The notes beneath the pieces are model-generated. The model was not told the origin of the DNA and did not search any database. It saw nothing but the letters and a program-made list of their open reading frames with translations. 64,000 nt of DNA from Mycolicibacterium fluoranthenivorans. GTDB taxonomy: Bacteria > Actinomycetota > Actinomycetes > Mycobacteriales > Mycobacteriaceae. Position numbers and translations under genes: made by a program. Location: contig NZ_JAANOW010000001.1 of assembly GCF_011758805.1 (NCBI RefSeq), positions 496,001-560,000 of the forward strand, given 5' to 3'. Below, in pieces: positions 19,725 to 28,570 of this stretch. Every line of letters starts with the position of its first letter. The stretch's first letter is position 1.

Positions 19725-20681
19725 GTGACTGCGCATACGCCGGGTGGCCCGTATTTCGACGATCTGCGGGTCGGCCAGGTCTTCGACACCGCGCCGTCGA
19801 TGACACTCACCTCCGGTGCGGCGGCAACCCATCAGGCCATCCTGGGGGACCGGCTGCGCCTGCCCCTGGACGCCGAATTGAGCCGGGCGGTGACCGGGGC
19901 CGCCGGCCCACTGGCCCACCCCGGTCTGGTGTGCGATATCGCGATCGGTCAGTCCACTCTGGTGACCCAGCGGGTCAAGGCCAATCTGTTCTACCGGGGC
20001 TTGAATTTTTACCGCTTCCCGGTCATCGGGGACACCCTCACCACCCGGACCGAGGTGGTCGGACTGCGCCAGAACTCCGCCAAACCCGGTCGCGCCGCCA
20101 CCGGGCTCGCGGCGCTGCGGATGACCACCGTCGACCAATCCGGCCGGTCCGTGCTGGACTTCTACCGCTGCGCCATGTTGCCGCTGTCCCCGGACGCGCC
20201 CGAGACCGGCCACGCCGACGATCTGGCCGCGATCGGCGCCGGACAGCAGGTGCCGCCGGACCCGACGGCCGGCTGGAAGGTGGACGCAGTCCGGACCTCG
20301 GGGCGACCCGCGGTGGGGGCGGTCCTGTCCAGCACGGCGGACGTGGTGTCCAGTGCCCCGGAACTCGCCCGGCTGTCGCTCAATATCGCGGCCACTCATC
20401 ATGACTGGCGTCCGGGCGGGCAGCGCCTGGTCTACGGCGGGCACACCATCGGTCTGGCCCTGGCACAGGCCGCCCGGTTGCTGCCCGACATGCTCACGGT
20501 GCTGGGCTGGGAATCCTGCGACCACACGGGCCCCGTGCACGAGGGCGACACGCTCTTCAGCGAACTGCATGTCGAGACGGTGGGACCCGACGGCCGACTG
20601 GGGCTGAGATCGCTGGTCTACGCGGTGGGCGAGCCCGACCGGCAGGTGCTGGACTGGCGTTTCACCGCCCTGCACGCCTGA
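19725..20681 (+). CDS. Double-hotdog MaoC-like hydratase (Rv0216-like)
   Basis: About 318 residues with two hotdog-fold halves. The first has YFDDLRVGQVF, HPGLVCDIAIGQSTLVTQRVKANLFYRG and GDTLTTRTEVVGLRQ. The second has HHDWRPGGQRLVYGGHTIGLALAQAARLLPD and HEGDTLFSELHVETVG. This matches the mycobacterial Rv0216 double-hotdog family, related to (R)-specific hydratases and mesaconyl-CoA hydratase-like proteins; the true substrate is unknown. GTG at 19725 is preferred over GTG at 19716 because TAGAGT (19712-19717) is a good -10 lying 7 nt before it. Confidence 0.82.
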   Translation: MTAHTPGGPYFDDLRVGQVFDTAPSMTLTSGAAATHQAILGDRLRLPLDAELSRAVTGAAGPLAHPGLVCDIAIGQSTLVTQRVKANLFYRGLNFYRFPVIGDTLTTRTEVVGLRQNSAKPGRAATGLAALRMTTVDQSGRSVLDFYRCAMLPLSPDAPETGHADDLAAIGAGQQVPPDPTAGWKVDAVRTSGRPAVGAVLSSTADVVSSAPELARLSLNIAATHHDWRPGGQRLVYGGHTIGLALAQAARLLPDMLTVLGWESCDHTGPVHEGDTLFSELHVETVGPDGRLGLRSLVYAVGEPDRQVLDWRFTALHA

Positions 20682-20721
20682 ATCGGCGCGCCTCGGTGGC
20701 GCGCCGGGGCAAGATGGCGGG

Positions 20722-21825
20722 ATGACCGAGGTGGGTGTTCCGCAGCAGATCTGCGCACGCGCCCAGCAGATCGCCGACCGGTTCGCGCTGCGCACCGGCG
20801 TCACCGTCGATGCCACCCAGGTGCTCACCGGCCGTGCCGTGCAGCTGGGCTGGGCGCCCCGGGGCAGGATCTCCGCGGGCGGTGCCACCCGCCTGCTGCG
20901 CGGGGCAGACGGCTGGTGCGCACTCACCCTGGCCCGCCCCGACGATATCGACGCGGTGCCCGCACTGGTCGGCGCCGATGTCGTCACCGATCCGTGGCAG
21001 GCGGTGCAGTCCTGGATCGAGCGGCACGGCGCCGTCGAGACCGTCGCGCGGGCCCGGTTGCTCGGTCTGCCCGCCGCCCTGCTCGGTGAAACCGCAGCGG
21101 CCACACCGCGACTGCACCGCACCGGGACGGCGCGGATCCGGCCGTGGGCCGATCTGCTGGTCGTCGACCTGTCGTCGATGTGGGCCGGGCCGTTGTGCGG
21201 GCACCTGCTCAGGGCCGCCGGCGCCACCGTGGTCAAGGTCGAGAGCCCGCGCCGCCCCGATGGCACCCGTGCCGGACCGGCTGCCTTCTATGACTGGATG
21301 AACAGCGGAAAGCTCTCCTATTCGGTCGATTTCGATGACACCGAGGCATTGCGCCGGCTGCTTGCGGTGGCCGATGTGGTGATCGAGGCCTCGCGGCCGG
21401 CCGCGCTCCGGCGGCGCGGGCTGGGCCCCGACACCGTCGCGCCCCGCGACGGCCGGGTATGGCTGCGGATCACCGGGCACGGCGGAAACGGTGCGGCAGC
21501 GGACTGGGTGGCATTCGGCGATGACGCCGCGGTCTCCGGGGCGCTGGTCGGATATGACGGCGGCGGGCCGGTTTTCGTCGGTGACGCCCTCGCCGACCCG
21601 CTGACCGGTCTGCACGCGGCCGATGCGGTGGCCGAATCCCTGAGCCGGGGCGGGGGAGAACTCATCGACATCTCGATGGCGGCGACGGCGGCGCGCTACG
21701 CGGGCCTCGGGGGCGAGTACCGCTGTGCGAGAGCACCGGAGGCTGGCCGCGCCGCACCGGAGTTGGGTGCCGATAACGCCCGAGTTCAGCGTTTGGTCGA
21801 GGAAAGGTGGTCCGTGTCATGCTGA
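20722..21825 (+). CDS. CoA transferase, CaiB/BaiF (class III) family
   Basis: A 367-residue class III CoA transferase, moving CoA between organic acids through an aspartyl-CoA mixed anhydride. The recognisable run is LVVDLSSMWAGPLCGHLLRA, GATVVKVESPRRPDGTR, and FYDWMNSGKLSYSVDF, equivalent to the family LNRGK block. LRITGHGG and FVGDALADPLTGLHAADAV follow. The N-terminal 130 residues are less conserved. CAAGAT lies 6 nt before the ATG as a possible leaderless -10. The stop overlaps the start of the amidohydrolase by 7 nt. The acids involved are unknown. Confidence 0.83.
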   Translation: MTEVGVPQQICARAQQIADRFALRTGVTVDATQVLTGRAVQLGWAPRGRISAGGATRLLRGADGWCALTLARPDDIDAVPALVGADVVTDPWQAVQSWIERHGAVETVARARLLGLPAALLGETAAATPRLHRTGTARIRPWADLLVVDLSSMWAGPLCGHLLRAAGATVVKVESPRRPDGTRAGPAAFYDWMNSGKLSYSVDFDDTEALRRLLAVADVVIEASRPAALRRRGLGPDTVAPRDGRVWLRITGHGGNGAAADWVAFGDDAAVSGALVGYDGGGPVFVGDALADPLTGLHAADAVAESLSRGGGELIDISMAATAARYAGLGGEYRCARAPEAGRAAPELGADNARVQRLVEERWSVSC

Positions 21826-23132
21826 TTCGGCGTGCAACCCTGCTGGATGGCGATGTCGTCGATATCCGGGTGGACTCCCGGATCGCCGAGGTCGCCCCGG
21901 CGCTGGAGCCCGTCGACGGGGAACAGGTGCTCGACGCCGGGCTCGGACTGGTGATCCCCGGTCTGCATGATCACCATGGGCACGTGCATTCGGCTGCCGC
22001 TGCGGCAGATTCGCTGCGTGTCGGCGTCGGCGAGGTGCACGACCGCGACGACCTGGCCCAGGTGCTGGCCGATGCCGAGGTCGGGGATGACGGTTGGATC
22101 CGTGCCATCGGCTACCACGAGGCGGTGGCCGGCTCCCTTGACCGGGACGGACTCGACGCGTTGGCCCCGTCGGTGCCGGTCCGGATCCAGCACCGCAGCG
22201 GTGTGCTGTGGACCCTCAACTCGGCCGGCCTGGCGGCCGTCGGGCTCGCCGATCACCCCGACGGTCGGCTGCGCAGTGCCGACCGGTCCTGGTCGGATGC
22301 GCTCAAGCGCCGGGATACCGCCGTCGATGTTCTCAGCCGGCGCCTCAGCCGGTACGGGGTCACCGGAATCACCGATGCCACACCGGATCTCGACATCACC
22401 GATATGGTGCTGCTGGCTGAGGTGCACCGCCGCGGCGGTCTGCGTCAGCACGTGCACCATCTCGCCCCCGGCAAACGCATCCTGCACGACGAGGATCTGG
22501 ATCTCGGCGAACTCACGGCCTGGATCGGGCGCCGTCACGACGAGGACGCACCGGTGGCGCTGCACTGTGTGACCGCCGCCCAACTGGTCGTCAGCCTCGC
22601 CGCGCTGGGCGATGCGGGTGTGCATCCCGGTGACCGCATCGAGCACGCGGCGGTGGTGCCCGACGATCAGCTCGACGTGCTCGCCGGGCTGGGGGTCACC
22701 GTGGTGACCCAACCCAACTTCGTCGCCGAACGCGGCGATCAGTACCTCGCAGACGTACCGGCCGCGGAACACCAGGACCTGTGGCGACTGGCATCCCTGC
22801 TGGAAGCCGGTGTGCCGGTGGCGCTTTCCACCGACATGCCGTTCGGCGACGGCAACCCGTGGGCGGCGCTGCGTGCGGCCGTGCACCGTGTCACCCCGTC
22901 GGGCGCCGTGCTGGGGGCGCGGGAGCGGATCGACGCGCGGACCGCGCTGACCCTGTTCCTCGGCGACGCGGCCGAGCCCACCCGGGCCCGGACGGTGGCG
23001 CCCGGTGCGCCCGGCGATCTGTGTGTGTTGGCCGCCCCGCCCGAGGATGTCCTGTGCGATCTGGATGCAAAGTGGGTGGCGGCCACCATCATCGACGGCC
23101 AGGTGGTCGGCCGGGATGAGCGGCGTGACTAG
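21819..23132 (+). CDS. Metal-dependent amidohydrolase (amidohydrolase_3 family)
   Basis: A 437-residue cyclic amidohydrolase-type TIM barrel. The N-terminal beta-sandwich ends in LGLVIPGLHDHHGHVHS, which carries the HxH-type metal site. Later ligands appear in ALHCVTAAQLV and RIEHAAVVPDDQ, and STDMPFGDGNPW holds the catalytic Asp. The ATG at 21819 has GAGGAAAGG about 11 nt upstream and overlaps the CoA transferase gene. The C-terminus overlaps the convergent aldehyde dehydrogenase stop by 4 nt. The family hydrolyses amides or esters; substrate unknown. Confidence 0.85.
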   Translation: MLIRRATLLDGDVVDIRVDSRIAEVAPALEPVDGEQVLDAGLGLVIPGLHDHHGHVHSAAAAADSLRVGVGEVHDRDDLAQVLADAEVGDDGWIRAIGYHEAVAGSLDRDGLDALAPSVPVRIQHRSGVLWTLNSAGLAAVGLADHPDGRLRSADRSWSDALKRRDTAVDVLSRRLSRYGVTGITDATPDLDITDMVLLAEVHRRGGLRQHVHHLAPGKRILHDEDLDLGELTAWIGRRHDEDAPVALHCVTAAQLVVSLAALGDAGVHPGDRIEHAAVVPDDQLDVLAGLGVTVVTQPNFVAERGDQYLADVPAAEHQDLWRLASLLEAGVPVALSTDMPFGDGNPWAALRAAVHRVTPSGAVLGARERIDARTALTLFLGDAAEPTRARTVAPGAPGDLCVLAAPPEDVLCDLDAKWVAATIIDGQVVGRDERRD

Positions 23133-24583
23133 AGCGCAGCCCAGACCGACTTGGTCTTCAAGTAACCGTCGAGGCCCTCTTTGCCGAACTCATGGCCCCA
23201 GCCGGACTGCTTGTAGCCGCCGAACGGCACATCGTGGTCGAACACCAATTGGCAGTTGATCTGCACGCTGCCGGCGTGCAGGCGCTTCACGAGCCGGTGA
23301 CCGCGGCTGATATTGGTGGTCCACACGGTGCCGGCGAGCCCGTAGGTGGTGTCGTTGGCCATTGCGATGGCCTCGTCCTCCTCGTCGAACGGGATGATCG
23401 AGACCACCGGCCCGAAGATCTCCTGCTGATAGAGGCGCATGCCGGGATCGACATTGGTCAGCACCGTCGGATGGACGAAGTAGCCCTTGCGGTCGAGTCG
23501 GTGACCGCCGGTGACCACCTCGGCACCGTCACGCTTGCCCTCCTCGATGAAATCCAGGACGCGGCTGAGCTGTTTGGCGCTGATCAACGGGCCGCTCATG
23601 ACGCCCTCTTCGCTCGGGCCGCCGTACTTCATGAAATTCGCGACGCCGGCGATGCCTTCGACGACCTGTTCGTACACCCCTCGTTGTACGAAGATCCGCG
23701 AACCACACACGCAGCCCTGGCCGGAATGCACGAAGATGCCCATCGCCGCGCCGAAGATGGCCTTGTCCAGATCGGCGTCGTCGAAGATCAGCACGGGTGA
23801 TTTTCCGCCGAGTTCCAGCATCACCTTCTTGAGGTTGCCCGCCGAGGCGGCCACGATCATCTTGCCGACCTCGGTGGATCCGGTGAAGGCCACTTTCTCG
23901 ACATCGGGGTGAGCACTGATCGCCGCGCCCGCGGTGTGTCCATAGCCGGTGATGAGGTTGACCACACCGTCGGGCACACCGGCCTCGTGGATCAGGCGAT
24001 CCAGCAGAAGCGCCGAAAGAGGGGTCTCCTCAGCGGGTTTCACCAGGCTGCTGCACCCGGCGGCGAGTGCGGGAGCGATCTTCGCGCAGGCGTTGAAGAT
24101 CGGCCCGTTCCACGGGAAGATCAGCCCGACGACGCCGTAGGGCTCCTTGAGGGTGTACGCGTGCATGTCGACGTAGCTGTCGGCGGCGATGCCGGTGGTC
24201 TTCACGTCATAGGCGGTGCCGTTGATCTTGGAGCACCAGCCGGCGTAGTAGCGGAAGAACTCCGCGCAGGTGGGTACCACCATCTCCGACTGCAGCTTCA
24301 TCATTCCGGTGTTGGCGGAGTCGATTTCGGCGAACTCGGCCGCATGCTCGTCGATGAGATCCGCGATCCGCCACATGATCTTGGCGCGTTCACGGCCGGG
24401 CAGCCCGGCCCAGACCCCGGCCTCGAAGGACGCCCTGGCGCGGATGACCGCTTCGTCGACCCCGGCTTCCCCGCAGTCGGTGAACTCGGTGATCTGCTCC
24501 TCGGTCACCGGGTCGATGATCGGGATGACCTCGCCGGTCCCGGGGCGTGTCCGAATCTCGTCCAGAACCGCCTGCAACGTCAT
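23129..24583 (-). CDS. NAD-dependent aldehyde dehydrogenase
   Basis: A 484-residue member of the classical aldehyde dehydrogenase superfamily, oxidising an aldehyde to its acid. Catalytic C291 is in HSGQGCVCGSR and the general base E257 in MLELGGKSP. The cofactor motif FTGSTEVGK and the PWNGP segment are intact. It is unlike the CoA-acylating enzyme of the nearby microcompartment and has its own promoter region with a near-palindrome (24627-24646), so it may belong to another pathway. The stop overlaps the convergent amidohydrolase gene. Confidence 0.92.
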   Translation of the reverse strand: MTLQAVLDEIRTRPGTGEVIPIIDPVTEEQITEFTDCGEAGVDEAVIRARASFEAGVWAGLPGRERAKIMWRIADLIDEHAAEFAEIDSANTGMMKLQSEMVVPTCAEFFRYYAGWCSKINGTAYDVKTTGIAADSYVDMHAYTLKEPYGVVGLIFPWNGPIFNACAKIAPALAAGCSSLVKPAEETPLSALLLDRLIHEAGVPDGVVNLITGYGHTAGAAISAHPDVEKVAFTGSTEVGKMIVAASAGNLKKVMLELGGKSPVLIFDDADLDKAIFGAAMGIFVHSGQGCVCGSRIFVQRGVYEQVVEGIAGVANFMKYGGPSEEGVMSGPLISAKQLSRVLDFIEEGKRDGAEVVTGGHRLDRKGYFVHPTVLTNVDPGMRLYQQEIFGPVVSIIPFDEEDEAIAMANDTTYGLAGTVWTTNISRGHRLVKRLHAGSVQINCQLVFDHDVPFGGYKQSGWGHEFGKEGLDGYLKTKSVWAAL

Positions 24584-24626
24584 CGTCGACCCTCTCGTCG
24601 TGCCACGGCGCAGAGGTGCGCCACTA

Positions 24627-24646
24627 TGCTGAGCACCTGCTTAGCA
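24627..24646. promoter_or_regulatory. Near-palindrome upstream of the aldehyde dehydrogenase
   Basis: TGCTGAGCACCTGCTTAGCA is symmetric at 16 of 20 positions around its centre, giving imperfect GCTNAGC arms. It lies 44 bp upstream of the ATG at 24583, in the position expected of a TetR- or GntR-type operator. No regulator is identified for it. Confidence 0.4.
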
Positions 24647-24713
24647 CTGTGGCGGCCGAAAGGTCAATACCTCGTTGGCCGAATCGGAGAATGGGATTCT
24701 CCGAACAGCGAGG

Positions 24714-25478
24714 TCAGCCGGTCTGGCGCTGCAAACTGATGGACGCCGGTTCACCGTCGGCGCCCGCGAGACCACGCCCCTGTGCGGTGACGGCCAGTGC
24801 GGTGCGATCCCCGCGGAACAGATCCCGGGAGTACTCGTAGGGAGTGCCGTTCTGATCGTGCGTCACGCGGGTGATGAGCAGCAGCGCCGCTTTGGGCTTG
24901 ATGCCCAGCAGGGTGGCCTCGTCATTGGTCGCGCTCACGGCTTCGATGCGTTCGACCGCGCGCCCGGCCGTCAGTCCGTATTCGGATTCCAGGATCTCGT
25001 AGAGCGATCCGCGCAGCGGTTGCTCCAGCAGTCCGGGAACGGTGTCGGCCGGAAACTGCGCGTGCTCCAACGAGATCGGCGACCCGTCGGCCAGCCGTAC
25101 CCGCTGGATCTCGACCACGTAGTCGTTCGGTCCGAGCTTCAGTGCGTGTTGGGTGCCGTGGTCTGGCACGCCGATCTTCGTCGACAGCACCCGTGTGCCG
25201 GCGACGTAGCCCTGGTGAGCGAGGAACGCGGGGACCCCGACCACGTCGGCGAGATTGCGCTCGACCTGGCCGTGGCTGATGAAGATACCGCCGGCCCGGC
25301 CGATCACCCGGTGCACCAGACCCGCTTCCTCCAGCGCCGCGAGCACCTGGCGCAGGCTGGACCGGCTGGTGCCGTAGCGCTCGGCGAGATCCCGTTCGCT
25401 GCCGAGCTTGGCTCCGGGCGTGCCGGCGTTCACGTCTGCCACGATCCGGCGCCGCAACTCTTCGCTGTGAGTTGCCAC
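24714..25478 (-). CDS. GntR-family (HutC/UTRA) regulator of the microcompartment operon
   Basis: A 254-residue regulator. The N-terminal winged helix carries GSERDLAERYGTSRSSLRQVLAALEEAGLV. The UTRA ligand domain spans about 90-235 (VEIQRVRLADGSPISLEHAQF, YEYSRDLFRGDR). It starts with GTG at 25478, preceded by an AAGGGGG stretch. It is the last gene of the RMM-type microcompartment strand, 69 bp behind the SDR. The palindrome ATTGGTATAGCCAAT at 25517-25531 lies in that gap and recurs in the divergent promoter at 32582-32596. It is thus the likely regulator of both, responding perhaps to an amino alcohol or its phosphate. Confidence 0.85.
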   Translation of the reverse strand: MATHSEELRRRIVADVNAGTPGAKLGSERDLAERYGTSRSSLRQVLAALEEAGLVHRVIGRAGGIFISHGQVERNLADVVGVPAFLAHQGYVAGTRVLSTKIGVPDHGTQHALKLGPNDYVVEIQRVRLADGSPISLEHAQFPADTVPGLLEQPLRGSLYEILESEYGLTAGRAVERIEAVSATNDEATLLGIKPKAALLLITRVTHDQNGTPYEYSRDLFRGDRTALAVTAQGRGLAGADGEPASISLQRQTG

Positions 25479-25516
25479 CCGCGCCCCCTTGTCAGCTGTG
25501 CGATCCCGCCGGTCTT

Positions 25517-25531
25517 ATTGGTATAGCCAAT
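25517..25531. promoter_or_regulatory. Predicted operator of the microcompartment GntR regulator
   Basis: ATTGGTATAGCCAAT has perfect 5-bp arms (ATTGG/CCAAT) and lies 39 bp upstream of the GntR start. A 13-of-15 match occurs at 32582-32596 between the operon head and the permease gene, which supports autoregulation plus control of the whole locus. Confidence 0.65.
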
Positions 25532-25547
25532 TCTAACCGCAGGTGTC

Positions 25548-26327
25548 TCAGAGTTCGGCGATAGCCAGGTGCGATTCGGGCAGAATCTGCCCACCATCGA
25601 CGACCAGCGACTGTCCCGTGATGTAGGCGGCCTCGTCCGTGGCGAAGAAGAGTGCTGCGTTGCCGATGTCGGCCACCGAACCGAGCCGGCCGGCGGGCAC
25701 GGCGGATGCCATTTGGTCGAGGTATTCCTGACCCATTTCGCCGAGCCCGTCGGTGACGATGTTGCCCGGCAACACCGCGTTGACGGTGATCTTCTTCGGG
25801 GCGAGTTCCATGGCGGCGGTGCGCAGGAAGCCCAGCTGGGCGGCCTTGCTGGCACCGTAGTGCGACCAGCCCGGGTAGCCGGTGATCGGTCCCGTGATCG
25901 ACGAGGTGATCACCACCCGGCCGTGTCCACTGGATGTCAGCGCGGCCAGCGCGGCCTGCACGATGTACACGGTGCCTTTGAAATTCACCGCGAGCACCGC
26001 CTCGATATCGTCGGGGGTGAGGTCCTCCAGCCGTCCCGACGGGAAGATGCCGGCATTGGCGCAGACGATGTCGACGCCTCCGTACCTGCGGACCGCCTCG
26101 GTCACCGCCCGGCGGGAATCCTCGGGGTCGCAGATGTCGGCACTGATCCCGCTCACCCGACCGGGCAAACCGGCCAGCGCGGCCACCGTGCGATCCAGAT
26201 CGTCGGAGTTGCGGCCGGTGATCACGACGTCGACGCCGGCGCGTGTGAACGTCTCGGCGATCCCGCGGCCGATCCCCTTGCTGCCGCCGGTCACTATCGC
26301 GGTGCGGCCCTGCAGTGATGTGAACAT
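25548..26327 (-). CDS. SDR dehydrogenase, probable (S)-1-amino-2-propanol dehydrogenase (RMM)
   Basis: A 259-residue classical SDR. It has the cofactor motif [15 protein letters not shown] at residues 10-24, NAG in [10 protein letters not shown], catalytic Ser in [10 protein letters not shown] and Tyr/Lys in [11 protein letters not shown]. The start ATG at 26327 has a GAAGG element upstream and lies 11 bp after the kinase stop. In the RMM microcompartment of M. smegmatis the equivalent enzyme interconverts aminoacetone and 1-amino-2-propanol with NAD(P)H. That role is assigned here from position and family. Confidence 0.85.
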   Translation of the reverse strand: MFTSLQGRTAIVTGGSKGIGRGIAETFTRAGVDVVITGRNSDDLDRTVAALAGLPGRVSGISADICDPEDSRRAVTEAVRRYGGVDIVCANAGIFPSGRLEDLTPDDIEAVLAVNFKGTVYIVQAALAALTSSGHGRVVITSSITGPITGYPGWSHYGASKAAQLGFLRTAAMELAPKKITVNAVLPGNIVTDGLGEMGQEYLDQMASAVPAGRLGSVADIGNAALFFATDEAAYITGQSLVVDGGQILPESHLAIAEL

Positions 26328-26338
26328 GGTGGTGCCCT

Positions 26339-27334
26339 TCAGAAGTTCAGTGTGTGGCCATCGGAGGTCAGGTACCGCTCGGCCAGCGCGCAGCTGCCGG
26401 CGGCATAGCTGATCGCCTTGGTGGCGGATTCCCGGGAGTGGCTGTGGCTGCCCATCCACGCCAGCAGCAGCAGCCGGCGCAGCAGGACGAACGAGGCCAG
26501 CATGTCCTCGTCGGCAGCGGCCAACTCGCGCCGGGTGCGGTAGCCGCTCACCCAGGCGTCCTGCCATTCCGGCAGCGCCGGATCGTCCTCGATGAAGGAC
26601 ACCGCGGTGCCGAAATCGTAGAAATACCAGCCGAATCCACAGTCATCGAAGTCGATGACGGTGATCTGGGATCCGTCCGGGTCGACCAGCAGATTCGCCA
26701 GCCGCAGATCGGCGTGGATCAGCCCGTAGGCCTCGGGCCCGGTGCCGTACTCGGTGAGCCGGTGCCGGAGCAGCGTCTGAGCCCGCTCGAGCAGGGCCCG
26801 TTCGGCCGGACCGACCCCCTCGGCGTCCTCCCAGCGGCCCCATCGCGGCGTGGCACCGAGGCTGTGCTCCCAGTCCCAGGAGAACCGGCCGAAGCCGGCC
26901 GGCCGGGTCCAGGCCCTGGCGTGGTCATGCAGCGCGGCGGTGATCCTGCCCAGCGTGTGGAAGTCCTCACGCGTCAGCGCGTTCTCGTCCGGCTCGACTC
27001 CGTTGACCATCCCGAAATGCACGACATGACGGGGTGATCCGCCGGGATCGGGGCCGTCCACGGTGACCACCCGGCGTCCGTCGCGGGCGGGCAGCACGGT
27101 CGGTACCGTGACATCGCCCTCGGCTTTCAGCGCGGCCAGCCAGTCCAGCTCCGACTCGATCTCGTGCGGCCGGTGATAATCCTGCCGGTGCACCCGCAGG
27201 ATCGACCGGCTGTCGCCGTCGGTGACGAGGTAGGTGGCGTTCTCCGACAGGTTCAGCAGCCGCAGTGACGCGCCGGGGGAGATGTCGTAGTGCGCCCGCG
27301 CCTGTTCGGCCACCGCGCGGTCGTCGGCGATCAC
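26339..27334 (-). CDS. Aminoglycoside phosphotransferase-fold kinase, probable (S)-1-amino-2-propanol kinase
   Basis: A 331-residue APH/choline-kinase-fold enzyme. The catalytic loop is HADLRLAN (H207, D209, N214) and the metal-binding motif is [10 protein letters not shown] (D228, D230). The start overlaps the upstream shell-protein stop by 4 nt. In the RMM microcompartment this enzyme phosphorylates 1-amino-2-propanol with ATP to give the substrate of the PLP phospho-lyase. No encapsulation-peptide-like tail is obvious, so it may work outside the shell. Confidence 0.85.
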   Translation of the reverse strand: MIADDRAVAEQARAHYDISPGASLRLLNLSENATYLVTDGDSRSILRVHRQDYHRPHEIESELDWLAALKAEGDVTVPTVLPARDGRRVVTVDGPDPGGSPRHVVHFGMVNGVEPDENALTREDFHTLGRITAALHDHARAWTRPAGFGRFSWDWEHSLGATPRWGRWEDAEGVGPAERALLERAQTLLRHRLTEYGTGPEAYGLIHADLRLANLLVDPDGSQITVIDFDDCGFGWYFYDFGTAVSFIEDDPALPEWQDAWVSGYRTRRELAAADEDMLASFVLLRRLLLLAWMGSHSHSRESATKAISYAAGSCALAERYLTSDGHTLNF

Positions 27335-27996
27335 GAGTGGTCCCGTCCCTCGATCCGGGCGAGTACCGAGGTGATCTGATCGCGGGCCGCTGTCACGTCG
27401 GCGGTGCTGCCGCCGATGTAGAGCCGCCCGGCCGCGCCGATCATCTGCACATCCACCACGGTAAGCCCGGGCGCCACCCGTTCGGCCTCGTTCGCCGCGA
27501 CCGCGGCGAACAGGGCCGGGGTCATCTCGTACACCAGCAGCGACTGCCCGGGCAGGATCATCGACGCCTGCCGGTTGCGGTTCAGGATGACCGCGTGCTG
27601 ATCGGTGATATCGGTGATGATGTCGTGATAGAGCACCCGCGGCCGGAGCTGGTCGGACGCCGTGTTGCCGGTGCCCGCGAGGATCGCCTCGCCGGCGCGG
27701 CGCACCTCGTCCAGATCGGCCGAATGGATCTCCAGCACACCGAATTGCCGTTCCACGTAGAGGATTCCCGGTTGGATGCCGGGTACCTCGCGCAGCGCCA
27801 GATCGATCACCCGCTCGATCGCCAGCGCGGGGGACACCTCCACGATGAGGGCGTGCTCACCCGCATAGGGTGGATAGCCCCGGGCCCGGGTCGGGGTGCC
27901 GAGGTAGGCGGCGAACTGGCGCTGCAGATCCTCCACCATCAGGTAGACGCGGATCTGGGTGTGAATCCGCGTGTGCTCCTGCGCTTCGGTCGGCAT
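27331..27996 (-). CDS. Tandem-domain microcompartment shell protein (BMC-T)
   Basis: A 221-residue protein with two BMC domains. The first is about residues 20-115 (EHALIVEVSPALAIERVIDLALREV, then GVLEIHSADLDEVRRAGEAIL). The second is about 120-215 (LVYEMTPALFAAVAANEAERVAPG, then MIGAAGRLYIGGSTADV). It should form pseudohexameric trimers in the shell. It resembles the second tandem shell protein in this operon (29043-29654) but has a longer N-terminus and diverged pore segments. It corresponds to one of the two BMC-T proteins of the M. smegmatis RMM shell. It follows BMC-H by 3 bp and overlaps the kinase gene. Confidence 0.9.
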   Translation of the reverse strand: MPTEAQEHTRIHTQIRVYLMVEDLQRQFAAYLGTPTRARGYPPYAGEHALIVEVSPALAIERVIDLALREVPGIQPGILYVERQFGVLEIHSADLDEVRRAGEAILAGTGNTASDQLRPRVLYHDIITDITDQHAVILNRNRQASMILPGQSLLVYEMTPALFAAVAANEAERVAPGLTVVDVQMIGAAGRLYIGGSTADVTAARDQITSVLARIEGRDHS

Positions 27997-27999
27997 GGG

Positions 28000-28281
28000 T
28001 TACTTGCCGGCGACCGCGAAGTGCGCGCCGAGTTCGTTGTGTGGGCGCGGGATGACATGCACGCTGACCAGTTCGCCCACCTGGGAGGCCGTCTCGGCGC
28101 CGGCCTCGGTGGCGGCCTTCACCGCACCCACCTCGCCGGTGACGATGACGGCGACCAGGCCGTCACCGACCTGCTGACGATCGGTGATGGTGACGTTGGC
28201 GGCCTTGACCATGGCGTCCGCGGCGGCCAGCGCAGCCACGTAGCCCTTGGTTTCGATGAGACCGATTGCATTGCTGGACAT
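28000..28281 (-). CDS. Hexameric microcompartment shell protein (BMC-H)
   Basis: A 93-residue single-BMC-domain protein, the canonical length. The start NAIGLIETKGYVAALAAADAMVKAANV and the second half VIVTGEVGAVKAATEAGAE are textbook BMC-H. The C-terminal segment VSVHVIPRPHNELGAHF is the usual extension. It should tile as hexamers forming the main facets, with a small central pore for polar substrates. The ATG at 28281 has a strong AAGGAG. It sits between BMC-P and BMC-T in the RMM order. Confidence 0.97.
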   Translation of the reverse strand: MSSNAIGLIETKGYVAALAAADAMVKAANVTITDRQQVGDGLVAVIVTGEVGAVKAATEAGAETASQVGELVSVHVIPRPHNELGAHFAVAGK

Positions 28282-28292
28282 GGTTGTTCTCC

Positions 28293-28541
28293 TTATTTGT
28301 TGGGATTTGTATCGATGGATCCGATGATGAGTGCGTCCACCGGGGGCGGCGTGCCGGTGAACCAGCTCGAGGCCACTGACCCCTGGGCGATCAGGACCCG
28401 CTCGCCCACGCCGGTGCCGAGGACGTCGAAGGCGATCAGGCTGCTGCCTCCGTCGACCTCGACTTCCAGGAAGGCGCCCGCGGGAATGCCCGCCACGCGG
28501 CGGGTCGACCAGACATTGCCGGTCACGGTCGCTGTAATCAA
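28293..28541 (-). CDS. Pentameric microcompartment vertex protein (BMC-P, EutN/CcmL family)
   Basis: An 82-residue EutN/CcmL-type protein that caps shell vertices as pentamers. Diagnostic sequence: TATVTGNVWSTRRVAGIPAG at the start, DVLGTGVGERVLIAQGSVAS in the middle and DALIIGSIDT at the end. The start codon is TTG at 28541 with AAGGAG 5 nt upstream; no ATG or GTG is available in a better position. The TTG overlaps the stop of a 10-codon open frame (TTGA), so initiation may be coupled to it. Confidence 0.93.
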   Translation of the reverse strand: MITATVTGNVWSTRRVAGIPAGAFLEVEVDGGSSLIAFDVLGTGVGERVLIAQGSVASSWFTGTPPPVDALIIGSIDTNPNK

Positions 28542-28570
28542 TTGCGCTCCTTCGTCGCTGGGGCGATCAT
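28538..28570 (-). CDS. Possible 10-residue coupling peptide inside the shell operon
   Basis: An ATG at 28570 overlaps the stop of the preceding gene (ATGA). It has its own AAGGAG, encodes MIAPATKERN, and ends with a TGA that overlaps the TTG start of the vertex-protein gene (TTGA). Both ribosome-binding sites are copies of the same 13-nt block (28543-28555 and 28572-28584). It could couple translation and set the low dose of the pentamer, or be chance. No homologue is recognisable at this length. Confidence 0.3.
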   Translation of the reverse strand: MIAPATKERN